Assembly: GCA_937860055.1 (NCBI GenBank)
Contig: CALMBO010000010.1
Span: 62,001 to 126,000, forward strand
Direction of reading: 5' to 3'
Source of the DNA: an uncultured Verrucomicrobiota bacterium
GTDB taxonomy: Bacteria > Verrucomicrobiota > Kiritimatiellia > CAIQIC01 > Lenti-01
Length of the DNA stretch: 64,000 nt
Shown here: one piece after another, positions 44,830 through 53,977 of the stretch
Layout: each line of letters begins with the position of its first letter
Numbering within the stretch: the first letter of the stretch is position 1
Position numbers and translations under genes: made by a program
Notes under the pieces: generated by a model
Told to the model about the DNA's origin: nothing
What the model saw: the letters and a program-made list of their open reading frames with translations, nothing else
Database searches by the model: none

Positions 44830-45273
44830 TTATGCCTTGTGATAATCGATCGCAGGGCGGCAGTATTCTTTATATGCCACTCGGAGGCCATCGAGTTGAG
44901 CCAGCGCAGGAACAGGCTCCAATAATACTCGCGTAATGCGCGCATGCAAGGATTCGCGCGCAGAAAGATCCCAAAATAGCGGAATATTTAGGTGGTCAGA
45001 AGACGCAGCGCACGAAACGATTAATACCCTCTTCCCGATAGGCAACCATTTCTCGGCTGCGAACAAGGCTTCCGCTCGATATCCAATGTCATCATGTCTC
45101 AACAGTTCCAGAATGAAGAGGTCGGCCTGTCGCAGCAGACGCCCAGACAGCAGATTGCGGTTGTAGGTCATGAAGTACGATTCGATATCTGACCCGAGGA
45201 AACAATGCACATAGCGATCCAAGGTTCGCGCGAGCTCCTCTGTATCAGCGATAGTCACAATGCATGCACTCAT
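44830..45273 (-). CDS. 147-residue protein resembling a degenerate response-regulator receiver
   Basis: I do not recognise a family with certainty. The layout resembles a CheY fold: ACIVTIADTEELARTL for strand 1, ADLFILELLRHDD for strand 3, KRVLIVSCA for strand 4. The phosphoacceptor position appears as Glu (ILELL) instead of Asp, as in phosphorylation-independent pseudo-receivers. Its ATG overlaps the stop of the upstream ABC ATPase by 4 bases, and it is the last gene of the regulator/transporter operon. It could be a decoy or adaptor for the kinase of the divergent operon (inference). Confidence 0.5.
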   Translation of the reverse strand: MSACIVTIADTEELARTLDRYVHCFLGSDIESYFMTYNRNLLSGRLLRQADLFILELLRHDDIGYRAEALFAAEKWLPIGKRVLIVSCAASSDHLNIPLFWDLSARESLHARITRVLLEPVPALAQLDGLRVAYKEYCRPAIDYHKA

Positions 45274-45980
45274 CCGAAGTAGTACTCCTGAAGCCTTTCA
45301 TGGTCCAACAAGACGCTCGGATCGCGTTCTTCCGCGACAATTCGGCCCTGATTCATGACTAGGACGCGCGACACCCATTCATGAACGAGGCGGAGATTAT
45401 GTTCAACGATTACGGTTGAGAGCGCCATTTTGACTTTCACATCATGCACGGCCTGTAGAATTGTCGCCGCGGCTTTAGGCGAAAGACCTGCTGTCGGCTC
45501 ATCAAGAAGCAAAACATCAACGTCACGCATGAGCACCATCCCAATTGCTAACGCTTGCCGTTCGCCACCGGAAAGAACTCCTGCCCGCCGGGCGAGCATT
45601 GGCTTGAGCATGGGGAAAGCGCTCAGAATATACTCCCTTTGATCTTTAAAGTTCCCGTTGCGATGCCAGAAGCTCAGGTGAAGATTCTCGTCAACAGTCA
45701 GGCTCGGAAAGATACTTTGTGTCTGCATCAGATATCCAAACCCAAGCAGTGCCCGTCTATCGTCGAACACGCGCGATATGTCTGTGCCTTTCAGCAACAC
45801 ACGGCCCTGCTCGGGGCGGAGCACGCCGGCGAGTACCTTCAGCAGAGTCGTCTTTCCGCAGCCGTTGGGACCGATGAGAAGCACACTTTCGCCGGGGAGC
45901 ATGTCGAGAGACACCTTGTGCAGTACTTTCCGCTCCCGGTATCCGGCCACGATGCCCTGTGCTGACAAGATAGGTTCCAT
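45270..45980 (-). CDS. livF: Branched-chain-amino-acid-type ABC transporter ATPase (LivF-like)
   Basis: A 236-residue ATPase with Walker A GPNGCGKTT, signature LSGGERQAL, Walker B VLLLDEPTAGL and the H-loop VIVEHN. The LivF-type branch is indicated by the two-ATPase, two-permease arrangement. It energises import together with the LivG-like partner and membrane subunits. ATG 45,980 overlaps the livG stop (TGATG); a GTG at 45,983 is an alternative. Substrate is unknown, as Liv-type systems also carry amides, urea and other small ligands. Confidence 0.88.
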   Translation of the reverse strand: MEPILSAQGIVAGYRERKVLHKVSLDMLPGESVLLIGPNGCGKTTLLKVLAGVLRPEQGRVLLKGTDISRVFDDRRALLGFGYLMQTQSIFPSLTVDENLHLSFWHRNGNFKDQREYILSAFPMLKPMLARRAGVLSGGERQALAIGMVLMRDVDVLLLDEPTAGLSPKAAATILQAVHDVKVKMALSTVIVEHNLRLVHEWVSRVLVMNQGRIVAEERDPSVLLDHERLQEYYFG

Positions 45981-46741
45981 CACAGCCCCATATATATTTC
46001 GCGAACCGTCTTGTTGCCAAGGACGTGTGCGGCCGCTCCACTGAAGGCAATATGGCCCTCGTGAAGGAAGTGAATCCAGTTAGCCAGATCTGCAACTACA
46101 CTCATATTGTGCTCGACCAGGGCTACGGTCAGGCCCTGTTCAATAACTGCCCGCTGGATAAGTGAGACAACCTTCTCGATCATCTGGTGACTCAGACCCG
46201 CTGTGGGTTCGTCTAGGAGGAGGATCCGGGATTGCTTGGCAAACAAACGCGCGAGGCTGACGAGTTTCTGCTGGCCGAAGGAGAGCTCCCGAGCCAAGGC
46301 ATAGCGCTGATCCGCCATGCCAACGTATTCGAGCCACCGGAGGGCTTCATTCTCTGCCTGTCGAAGAATTGCGGATTCCGAACCTCCGCCAGCCCATGTG
46401 GGCAAACAGATTTGGGAAGATATGGGGAATGCTGCGACCATGGCGTTCTGCAACACAGTAAGTCCTTTGAAAACCCGAACGTCTTGGAATTGTCGTCCAA
46501 TTCCCAATCGTGCGATAGCGTGTGGCGGCAGACCGCTGATAACTTCACCTTCAAGTTTTACGGTACCTGCGTCAGGCTTCAGCGTTCCTCCGATTACATG
46601 TAGAAGGGTCGTCTTACCAGCCCCATTCGGGCCGATGAATGCCGTGATCTTCGCCTCGGGTACGAACGCGCGAACATCCCGCAAAGCCCAGTAGTCTCCA
46701 AAGCGCTTGCTCACGTTGTTGAGTGTTAATCCCTTATTCAT
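45980..46741 (-). CDS. livG: Branched-chain-amino-acid-type ABC transporter ATPase (LivG-like)
   Basis: A 253-residue ATPase with Walker A GPNGAGKTT, signature LSFGQQKLV, Walker B LLLDEPTAGL and H-loop VALVEHN. The stretch GIGRQFQDVRVFKGLTV is typical of LivG. Two bases separate it from the livM stop. It forms the ATPase pair of the importer. Confidence 0.88.
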   Translation of the reverse strand: MNKGLTLNNVSKRFGDYWALRDVRAFVPEAKITAFIGPNGAGKTTLLHVIGGTLKPDAGTVKLEGEVISGLPPHAIARLGIGRQFQDVRVFKGLTVLQNAMVAAFPISSQICLPTWAGGGSESAILRQAENEALRWLEYVGMADQRYALARELSFGQQKLVSLARLFAKQSRILLLDEPTAGLSHQMIEKVVSLIQRAVIEQGLTVALVEHNMSVVADLANWIHFLHEGHIAFSGAAAHVLGNKTVREIYMGL

Positions 46742-46743
46742 TG

Positions 46744-47613
46744 TCAGGTCATCCGATACTCGCCAGCTATCCCTTGGGGGCGGAAGTACATCAGCCCGGC
46801 CAAGAGCAGCCCGTAGATGATTTCACGAACGTTGTGTGCCACAGCGTCGGGCAAGCCGACGAATCGAAGTACCTCGGGGAGCAGTAGCATTACGACAACT
46901 CCAACTGCAGGTCCCTTTCGGTTGCCCGCTCCTCCAAGAAGGAGAATGGCAACTTGGAAGATGCTCTCCTGCAATGTGAAGGATGTCGGATCAATGTATG
47001 TCACGTAGGCCGCGTAGCACGCGCCCGGAATGGCCGCAATGGCCGCCGCGATCACAACGGCCTGTAGATAAAGAGACAATGGGTTGATGCCTAGAGAAGC
47101 CGCGCCCATTTCGTCTTCCCGCAAGGCCTTGAGCATTGTCCCGAAGGGAGAACGATAGACTGCGAACAACAAGGCCAGAATTCCAACATCGATGACTAGC
47201 ATGGCCAGCGCGTATTGCAGAGGACTGCGGAACGCGATCCCGAGGATTCCCGGCCGGGGAATACCTGCAATGCCGTAGGGCCCGTTGGTCAGTTCCACCC
47301 AGTTGTACAAAATCGCGAAGACGATCATCTGGAACCCCAGCGTGACAAAAAGAAAAAGGTCGCCGCGAAAACGGAGGGAAATGAGGCCGATCCCGGCCCC
47401 GAGCAGTCCCGTAATTGCGATACTGACGAGGAGGGCTGCTGTAGGCGGCATGCCTGCCGTTGTCACAAGCAGCGCATAGGCATATGCTCCGATCCCGTAG
47501 AAAGCGGCATGGCAGAAACACGCCAGCCCTCCGAAGCCAAGGGTCAGGTTCAGAGAGTACGCAAGAGGCACATAGAGCCCGATCATAAACAAGAGGTGCC
47601 AGAAGTAGTTCAT
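46744..47613 (-). CDS. livM: Liv-type permease (LivM-like)
   Basis: A 289-residue polytopic membrane protein with about eight to nine helices. Marks include YSLNLTLGFGGLACFCHAAF and the ALREDEMGAASLGIN loop, which contacts the ATPase. It overlaps the LivH-like gene by 4 bases (ATGA) and pairs with it as the second membrane subunit. Confidence 0.86.
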   Translation of the reverse strand: MNYFWHLLFMIGLYVPLAYSLNLTLGFGGLACFCHAAFYGIGAYAYALLVTTAGMPPTAALLVSIAITGLLGAGIGLISLRFRGDLFLFVTLGFQMIVFAILYNWVELTNGPYGIAGIPRPGILGIAFRSPLQYALAMLVIDVGILALLFAVYRSPFGTMLKALREDEMGAASLGINPLSLYLQAVVIAAAIAAIPGACYAAYVTYIDPTSFTLQESIFQVAILLLGGAGNRKGPAVGVVVMLLLPEVLRFVGLPDAVAHNVREIIYGLLLAGLMYFRPQGIAGEYRMT

Positions 47614-48494
47614 GCGGGTTCCTCGACTCGTCGCTGAGGGTCAACCAAGCCATTTCGACGGAAAACGAGCATCGTCACAAGTAGCCCGAATGTCACAAGG
47701 TCCATCCATCGGGAGGAGAACTTCCAGACCGCCAGGCTTTGCATCACCGCAAGGGCAACACCCCCGACAACCCACCCGGCATACGAGTTTGCGCCTCCGA
47801 CCAGTACAGCAACGGCACTAATGAGCAGATAGCTCATTCCGACATGTGGATCGGTGCCGATATCAAGGCAGATCAGGCTTGCGGGCACGGCGGCCATGAC
47901 CGTACTGAGAACCAGGACCAGGGCACGGAGCTTATGAACAGGTAAGCCCAGAACGGGAATCAATTCGGGCTGGTCTCCCATCGCCCACAGCGCCTTGAAA
48001 GTCCGCAGGTGACATACCAGTACCCACAGCAGGCCGATTGTCCCGAACCCAACCACCAGCTGAAGCAACTGGATTTCGGTCAAGATAACGGGGCCGATGT
48101 GGATAGCCCGGGCCAAACCTCGGGAAACGGTCTGAAGCTTGTTGCCAAACGCCAACGCGATAAAGTTCTCCATCGCCACGAAGGCACCAAGAGAAGCAAT
48201 CAGAACAGCGCTCGATGCCGCCCCCTTTCGTGCGAAAGGCCGGTAGAGTCCAATCTCGCATAACCAGCCAGTGAAACCGGCGAAGATCAGTGTGCCTAGG
48301 AAGGCGGGTGCTGGATGCAAACCCACTCGCATCACGAGGGTATGAAAGCAGTAGGCGCTGGCAACGAACAGCCCTCCGAAAGCGACGTGAAAAACACGGA
48401 GCGACCGCCACACCAGCCCAAACCCGACCGCCAACATCGCGTAGAGCGCGCCGTTCACCAGGCCGTTCGCCAGAAGTTGTAGTATAAGCCTCAT
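47610..48494 (-). CDS. livH: Liv-type permease (LivH-like)
   Basis: A 294-residue permease with the LivH pattern: N-terminal LLANGLVNGALYAMLAVGFG, several membrane helices, and VLVGGANSYAGWVVGG near the end. It overlaps the upstream receiver gene by 4 bases, so the transporter is co-translated with two regulators, which is unusual. Confidence 0.86.
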   Translation of the reverse strand: MRLILQLLANGLVNGALYAMLAVGFGLVWRSLRVFHVAFGGLFVASAYCFHTLVMRVGLHPAPAFLGTLIFAGFTGWLCEIGLYRPFARKGAASSAVLIASLGAFVAMENFIALAFGNKLQTVSRGLARAIHIGPVILTEIQLLQLVVGFGTIGLLWVLVCHLRTFKALWAMGDQPELIPVLGLPVHKLRALVLVLSTVMAAVPASLICLDIGTDPHVGMSYLLISAVAVLVGGANSYAGWVVGGVALAVMQSLAVWKFSSRWMDLVTFGLLVTMLVFRRNGLVDPQRRVEEPA

Positions 48495-48871
48495 AAGGTA
48501 TTCATTGTCTTTGCCACTGTTTCCCGGAACTTATCCGGCTGGATGGGCTTCTTCAGGAAGTATTCTGCGCCAAGCGCAAGCGCTTCAGCCTCGAATTCGA
48601 ACTCCCGATACGCGCTGATCATGATTACGGGCACTAGGGGATGGTTCTGACGAATCCATTTCAGGAAGGTCAGGCCTTCGTGATTTGCATTATCCTCTTC
48701 CTTTAGGCGCACATCCACCACGGCCAGCGCCGGATGCTCCGCCTCCGTCTGTTCTCTGGCTTCCACCAGCGACGAGGCGCGAACGGCACGACATCCTTCC
48801 GGCAGGTGCATTTCCATAGTATCCAAGTACTCCGGGATGTCATCCACCAGCAATGTGATAATTTCATTCAT
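48491..48871 (-). CDS. Single-domain CheY-like response regulator
   Basis: A 126-residue stand-alone receiver. The acidic pair is in LLVDDIPEYL, the phosphoacceptor is the Asp in VVDVRLKE, the switch Ser/Thr region is VIMISAYREF, and the lysine is in YFLKKPIQ, so all key residues are intact. With no output domain it can act as a phosphate shuttle or sink, comparable to CheY/Spo0F or to DtcB of Detocs (inference). It overlaps both neighbours. Confidence 0.88.
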   Translation of the reverse strand: MNEIITLLVDDIPEYLDTMEMHLPEGCRAVRASSLVEAREQTEAEHPALAVVDVRLKEEDNANHEGLTFLKWIRQNHPLVPVIMISAYREFEFEAEALALGAEYFLKKPIQPDKFRETVAKTMNTL

Positions 48872-50313
48872 CGGTGCTTTTCTTTCCTTGATGCAAAGAG
48901 TGCATCCGTGCGGGGATACTCGCGTGCAAGTGAGGGATAGGCATGTAAGTGACGCCGGATTCGACGGGCAAACGTGAAGCGATCATTATACCGCAGCTTC
49001 TCCGCGAGCTTGGCCTTCTTTGTAAACTCGAAACGATCAATGGACGACTCGACCAGGGCAAGCTCTGCCCGAGCAAGATGCAACTGGTAGTCAAGCGTTG
49101 TCGGTGTATCCGCAGATAGTGGCGGCGATTCGGAAACACTCTGCGGAAGATGTTCAGGACCGATCTCGTGCATCCCCGCAGCATCCGCGCGTATGGCCGC
49201 ATACTCGATTGCACTTACGAGTTCTCTCACGTTCCCTGGCCACGGCAATGTTTCCATTGTCGCGATGGCTGAACTTCTAAAAGACCGAGTTAGGGTGCGG
49301 CCTTCCCGGTAGAGATTCTGGAGAGCATACTGCGCGAGCAGCAGGATATCTTCCGTGCGCTCGCGGAGTGGTGGAACATTAATCTCAATGCCGCCCGTGC
49401 TGGGCAATATTGTTCGCGATGTACGACAATCTCCAGAGGGTTGGCTGCCGGGTGATATGGATACAACCAGTTGTACGTCGGCCTCGATGGTTCGGGTTCC
49501 GCCCTTTCTCTGAAACCCTCCGGTTCGGACGAACTCCGCCAGATGCTTCACCGCAATTTCATCGCGCACATTAAACCCATCCAGGAAGAGAATTCCGCCT
49601 TTTGCGTTGTCGACCCAACCCTTGGATTCAGCTCGCCTGCCCGATTCCATGCGTCGGAAAGTCCCGAACATAGCTTCTTCCCGTGCATTGGGGCCGAGAC
49701 CGGCGCATGACCCCACGACGAATGGCCCGTCCGCCCGGCGGCGGCTGAGATGGTGGATGTTGCGGGCCGCCAGACTTCTTCCTGTTCCCGCCTCGCCTAC
49801 TATCGCCACAGAGGCCCGTCCATCATCTGCGGCTTGGCGGATGCCATCGCGCACTTGCCGGATGCCCAAACTGGTCCCTATAATTTCTCCCGGCTCGGAA
49901 GCATCCAGTCTCCGCTGCAAAGCCGCGACCTGCCGCCGCAATGCCGCCTGCTGGACAATCGCCTCCACAGTCCGGGCAATCAAAACGGGGGAGAACTCGT
50001 GTTTATTCAGATATGTCAATGCGCCCGATGCCAAAGCCTCGGTATAAGACTCCGCATCCGCGTAGGCCGTCATCACAATGGCTGCTTGGGTCGGATCCTG
50101 CGTCAATGCGTCTTTGAGCAAGTCCAACCCCTCTCGGTTTTTCTCCAACCGCATGTCCATGATGAGCAGATCGAACCGGCCTACCGCGAATCGCTGACGG
50201 AACTCGGCCTCGGTATGGCTAATCTCAACGCGAAAAATACCTTCCAGTGCCTTGGCCAGTTTCTTGGCGAAATCCCGGTTGTCATCCACGATCAAGATGT
50301 GCGCCGCTGACAT
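48868..50313 (-). CDS. NtrC-family response regulator with degenerate AAA+ domain
   Basis: A 481-residue protein. Residues 1-120 are a receiver (ILIVDDNRDFAKK, Asp in LLIMDMRLEKN, Lys in YLNKHEF). The middle is an AAA+ sigma-54-activator domain. Walker A reads GEAGTGRSL (Lys replaced by Arg), Walker B is LFLDGF (Asp-Glu replaced by Asp-Gly), and the GAFTGA loop is absent, so ATP-driven sigma-54 activation is doubtful. PWPGNVRELVSAIEYAA is conserved, and a Fis-like helix-turn-helix end follows. ATG 50,313 is used; an ATG at 50,355 is also in frame. Probably regulates the divergent promoters. Confidence 0.82.
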   Translation of the reverse strand: MSAAHILIVDDNRDFAKKLAKALEGIFRVEISHTEAEFRQRFAVGRFDLLIMDMRLEKNREGLDLLKDALTQDPTQAAIVMTAYADAESYTEALASGALTYLNKHEFSPVLIARTVEAIVQQAALRRQVAALQRRLDASEPGEIIGTSLGIRQVRDGIRQAADDGRASVAIVGEAGTGRSLAARNIHHLSRRRADGPFVVGSCAGLGPNAREEAMFGTFRRMESGRRAESKGWVDNAKGGILFLDGFNVRDEIAVKHLAEFVRTGGFQRKGGTRTIEADVQLVVSISPGSQPSGDCRTSRTILPSTGGIEINVPPLRERTEDILLLAQYALQNLYREGRTLTRSFRSSAIATMETLPWPGNVRELVSAIEYAAIRADAAGMHEIGPEHLPQSVSESPPLSADTPTTLDYQLHLARAELALVESSIDRFEFTKKAKLAEKLRYNDRFTFARRIRRHLHAYPSLAREYPRTDALFASRKEKHR

Positions 50314-50444
50314 AGTGACTGAAGCGTCACATAGGTTGTGATGAATATCAACCATATTCTTCTTGCGCTAGCACGCTCCCTTTGACACACTTAAACTAGT
50401 CGTTGGAGAAGTGTGTTCTGCGGGGTGAAGATTGGAGATGCGAG
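50314..50444. promoter_or_regulatory. Divergent regulatory region between the two signalling operons
   Basis: The 131-base gap must drive both operons. TTGACA at 50,382-50,387 (plus strand) is a perfect minus-35 hexamer, but I see no good minus-10 at the right distance. I see no clear sigma-54 TGGC/TTGC pair. GGAG at about 50,434-50,437 is the ribosome-binding site of the plus-strand gene. Confidence 0.45.
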
Positions 50445-51593
50445 ATGAACAAGAGAGCGGTTGGATTGATTGTCGGCTTGCTTATCGTGATTGTCGGATT
50501 TGTGGTGGTCCCTCAAATGCGAAAGTCGGCGATAAATGTTCAAACCAAGACGATAACAGTGGGGGTGATTCTGCCACTCACCGGCAACCTTTCGGTTCTT
50601 GGGCAGAACGAGGCTAGTCTCTTGCGTGCATCTATTGAGGTAATCAATAAATACAGAATAGACAGACCACCGCTGGAGCTACGGATAGAAGACGCTGCGT
50701 CTGATGCAAAGAAGGCGGCAACCGTAGCAAATCTCTTCGCGGCGCAAAAAATGCCGATTGTGATGGCTTCTACCACGCCATTGGCGGGTCCCATTATTCC
50801 CATTTGTGAACAGAACGAGCAGGTTGTTGTGATACACAGCATGACAGAGTCGTTGCTTGAGAATACGCACTTTGCTATGCGAATCTACCCGGGAATTGGT
50901 GATGAAGTGCGGGCGATCAGCGGGTGGCTGGAGACATTGCCTGAAAAAAGCAGTTTGTTTGCCTTGCGATTGGATACGGAATGGTCAGCGAAGTGGATTG
51001 AAATATTTAGCAGTACGGTTTCATCTGTCAGCATGCACGATGAAACTTATACGATGGCGGACCCCAACATTCGAAATGCTCTGGCAAAGCTTCGCGATTC
51101 CCGCGCTACTCACATCCTTCTGCTGGGATACGGACAAGAATACCCCACCTTGTTAAAACAGATTCGCGAGGCAGGGATCACCCTGCCAGTGATCGGCAAT
51201 ATTGGCTTTGTCTATGCGGGAACGCGGGAATCTGCCATGAAAATGGGTGATCTGAACTTGCTTGCCGGTTGCGTATTCCCCTCCCTCGGATGCGACACGA
51301 ACTCGCCCAATTATCGGGCGCTTCAGGCCGTATATGACCGGGAGGGGAAGGGTAGTATTATGGAGGAGCCCGGCGCGTTGTATTTCTTCGATTCCCTTCT
51401 GTTGCTTGCGAATGCCATCGATGACGTCGGCGTCACGCCTGACCGCATACGGAATCAAATATTTGCCAAGCAGAATCCGTTCCGTGGCATAACTGGGCAG
51501 ATTACCTTCTCGGAAGACGGGAACTGCCGCACTCATCTATCGATGGCCCAGTATGATGGAAATGGACAAATTATCCCGCTGCCGACAAACTAG
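50445..51593 (+). CDS. Liv-type periplasmic ligand-binding protein
   Basis: A 382-residue Peripla_BP_6-type protein: an N-terminal membrane/signal segment (LIVGLLIVIVGFVVVPQM) then VGVILPLTGNLSVLGQNE, the classic LivJ-like opening, and PIVMASTTPLAGPI. There is no lipobox cysteine, so it may stay as a membrane-anchored or secreted protein. It starts the plus operon, divergent from the Liv permeases and ATPases it presumably serves. The ligand cannot be read from the sequence. ATG 50,445 is preferred over 50,403 because of the GGAG. Confidence 0.85.
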   Translation: MNKRAVGLIVGLLIVIVGFVVVPQMRKSAINVQTKTITVGVILPLTGNLSVLGQNEASLLRASIEVINKYRIDRPPLELRIEDAASDAKKAATVANLFAAQKMPIVMASTTPLAGPIIPICEQNEQVVVIHSMTESLLENTHFAMRIYPGIGDEVRAISGWLETLPEKSSLFALRLDTEWSAKWIEIFSSTVSSVSMHDETYTMADPNIRNALAKLRDSRATHILLLGYGQEYPTLLKQIREAGITLPVIGNIGFVYAGTRESAMKMGDLNLLAGCVFPSLGCDTNSPNYRALQAVYDREGKGSIMEEPGALYFFDSLLLLANAIDDVGVTPDRIRNQIFAKQNPFRGITGQITFSEDGNCRTHLSMAQYDGNGQIIPLPTN

Positions 51594-51601
51594 GCCCTGC
51601 C

Positions 51602-53977
51602 ATGGCGGGATCAATAACTCACAGTCAAATTGAAGAGGGGCTTCGATCGTTTCCCTCACTGCCTTTGCTCTTTGAAGATGAAGTACCCAACACGCATCCC
51701 GTCCCGTTTGTAAATTCCTGGGCATCTGGTCGTGGGAATTTGGATCCACAACAGATTGACCACTTTCATGCCGAACTGTCACGTAACCCACCTTCCAGTC
51801 TTTACGTGGGCATCCCATTTTGTCGCAACAAATGCCGCTACTGCGTGTATAGGTCATCCCCAAAACTCGAACTCATGGAACACTATGTCTTATGTCTGGG
51901 TAATGAATTGGAAGCCTATCGACGAAAGGGGGTCTCCTTCCAGAACATTCGGCGCATTTATGTTGGAGGAGGTACACCTTCACTGCTGGAAGTTAAGGGA
52001 ATAGAGGCTCTTTTTGAGATGCTTCGAAATCACGGAGTGTCACTTGATCAACTTGCCAGCTTCTCTTTCGAACTGGCGCCGGCTTCAACGGACCAGAGGA
52101 AGATCGATGTTCTGATTAAGCACAAAGTCTCGCGTTTCAGTATTGGCGTGCAAGACTTGAGCGATGAGGTGCTCGCAAAGCAAGAAAGAGAGTCGAGAAA
52201 TAGTCACATTCGAAAGGCCCTCGCTTTGTTGCGCGACTCGAAGGTCTACTTCAATGTCGATCTCATCTACGGTCTTCCTGGGCAGACCGATGAGGCGTGG
52301 CGGAATTCCATCGGCGAACTTGTGCGCGACTATCGCGTTCCAGAGTTCACGCTCTACCGCATAAGGCATGGTAGGCAATCCAGAGTATCAGGCGACGAAC
52401 CCCTCATTAGCAGTCTCGATGCCAGGATTCGCCAGAAAATGTTATTCTCATCTGCTGTCGAGGTGCTTACCCAGGGCAAATATGATCGTGTGAGACCGTG
52501 TCATTGGGTGTCGAAATCGTATCGGCCCCAATGGGAATCTTATCGGTTTGCGCCGATGTCGGATCAACACGCGCGTAACGAGCAACACCCCTCTCAACTC
52601 GGGATCGGAGCAGATGCGATATCTCATGTCGATGGCGTGCTCGTACGCAATCGAACAGCAGAACATTATGTAAAATATTGGCGGGTCCCAAAGAGTGGCG
52701 GTCAACTTCCAGATTATGAGGCGTGTTATAGCCTGACCATGGCGGATAATGCAACGCGCGCACTTTTGCAGGGCATTGAAGACTCCAACAGCATAAGGTT
52801 AGACAAAATACCTGAGTATTGTAGTGGCCTGAAGAAGTTTCTCGCCGTTGACGCCAAACTCCTTTTTGACGCCGATTCCGCCACGGATCCTGAAGTGAGG
52901 AAGCTCTCGGGACTGGGATTGCTTCTTTATGACTATGTGGAATCACTGATTATCCACGAATGCACAAAATTCGATGAACGCGTGAGGTTTTCCACACCCG
53001 GAGAAGTTCTTACCCCGGAGGGGCAATTCCGCCCCCCTTGGGACGCAATAGTCGCAGAGAAGTTAATATCAGCAGCAGGCGATACGGCGCCCCCTGTGAA
53101 GATCATAGAACTTGGCGCGGGCGTCGGCGCCCTTTCAATACCCGTTATCATGCAACTTGTCCAATCGGGTAAGCGGTTCGAATGGACCGGATATGACAAG
53201 GAAATGGATAAGTTGCGTTTCTATGCCGTGCAGTTGGCCACCGCTCTTGAAAGAGCTTGTTCGAAGAACCGTGTCTTTAATTGGAATCGAGCCGATAAGG
53301 GTGAGATCATTGTGGAAATGAATAGTGTCGAGAGTAGAGTCGTCCTAGAACAGAAGGATGTCGAATTAGATTGGATACAGTGGGCCTCCGTGGCCGAGGC
53401 AGACATCAGCGCTGTTTTCATGCCTTCTTTTCTCAATCATGTTGTTTTTAAGCGGGACTTTCTCAGACATGCATGGAATAGATTGTGCCCTCAAGGCGTC
53501 CTGATATTGGGTTGGCCCTACGGGTGTTGGGCTGGAATGGAGATTGGTCCATCTTGGCGATATGACGGCGAGGGGGATGCGGGCACCTCGGATATTCACG
53601 AAGATCTATGGCGATACATCTATGTCGGTATTCCGAGCTGGCAAAACTTCTTCGGTCGGCCGTTGCCAGAATGGGGAGAAGGGGATGCTGAATCTGATGC
53701 GCTACGGTGCAAACTGCCCGTTCCGCCCCCGGAAGTTTTATGTCGCATGGCCGCCGAGGACGACTTTTCCTTGAAGTGGAATCGGTATGTGCATATAGGT
53801 AAGCAGAGCTTTGCTGAAAAGCACGACGTGATAAGTTCGGCTCTAGCGGCGATTGTTCGAAACGAGCGCAATGGCAACTCTGAGCGCAAGTGTAGTGCAG
53901 AGTACATTTGGCGGTTCATTAGGAAGCCAAATGAGCAAAAACTGGATTACAACTATGGGAAGGGCGGGTTTTCATGA
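51602..53977 (+). CDS. Radical SAM (HemN/HemW-like) protein fused to a class I methyltransferase
   Basis: A 791-residue fusion. Residues about 60-400 are a HemN-like radical SAM domain: CRNKCRYC (Cys74, Cys78, Cys81) binds the 4Fe-4S cluster, followed by VGGGTPS and IYGLPGQTDEAW. Residues about 480-620 are a Rossmann methyltransferase (IIELGAGVGALSIP). The role is unknown. HemN-like radical SAM enzymes include coproporphyrinogen oxidase, heme chaperones and class C methylases, so a small-molecule or cofactor-type product is possible. Nine bases after the binding protein and overlapping the kinase by 4 bases, it belongs to the signalling operon. Confidence 0.85.
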   Translation: MAGSITHSQIEEGLRSFPSLPLLFEDEVPNTHPVPFVNSWASGRGNLDPQQIDHFHAELSRNPPSSLYVGIPFCRNKCRYCVYRSSPKLELMEHYVLCLGNELEAYRRKGVSFQNIRRIYVGGGTPSLLEVKGIEALFEMLRNHGVSLDQLASFSFELAPASTDQRKIDVLIKHKVSRFSIGVQDLSDEVLAKQERESRNSHIRKALALLRDSKVYFNVDLIYGLPGQTDEAWRNSIGELVRDYRVPEFTLYRIRHGRQSRVSGDEPLISSLDARIRQKMLFSSAVEVLTQGKYDRVRPCHWVSKSYRPQWESYRFAPMSDQHARNEQHPSQLGIGADAISHVDGVLVRNRTAEHYVKYWRVPKSGGQLPDYEACYSLTMADNATRALLQGIEDSNSIRLDKIPEYCSGLKKFLAVDAKLLFDADSATDPEVRKLSGLGLLLYDYVESLIIHECTKFDERVRFSTPGEVLTPEGQFRPPWDAIVAEKLISAAGDTAPPVKIIELGAGVGALSIPVIMQLVQSGKRFEWTGYDKEMDKLRFYAVQLATALERACSKNRVFNWNRADKGEIIVEMNSVESRVVLEQKDVELDWIQWASVAEADISAVFMPSFLNHVVFKRDFLRHAWNRLCPQGVLILGWPYGCWAGMEIGPSWRYDGEGDAGTSDIHEDLWRYIYVGIPSWQNFFGRPLPEWGEGDAESDALRCKLPVPPPEVLCRMAAEDDFSLKWNRYVHIGKQSFAEKHDVISSALAAIVRNERNGNSERKCSAEYIWRFIRKPNEQKLDYNYGKGGFS

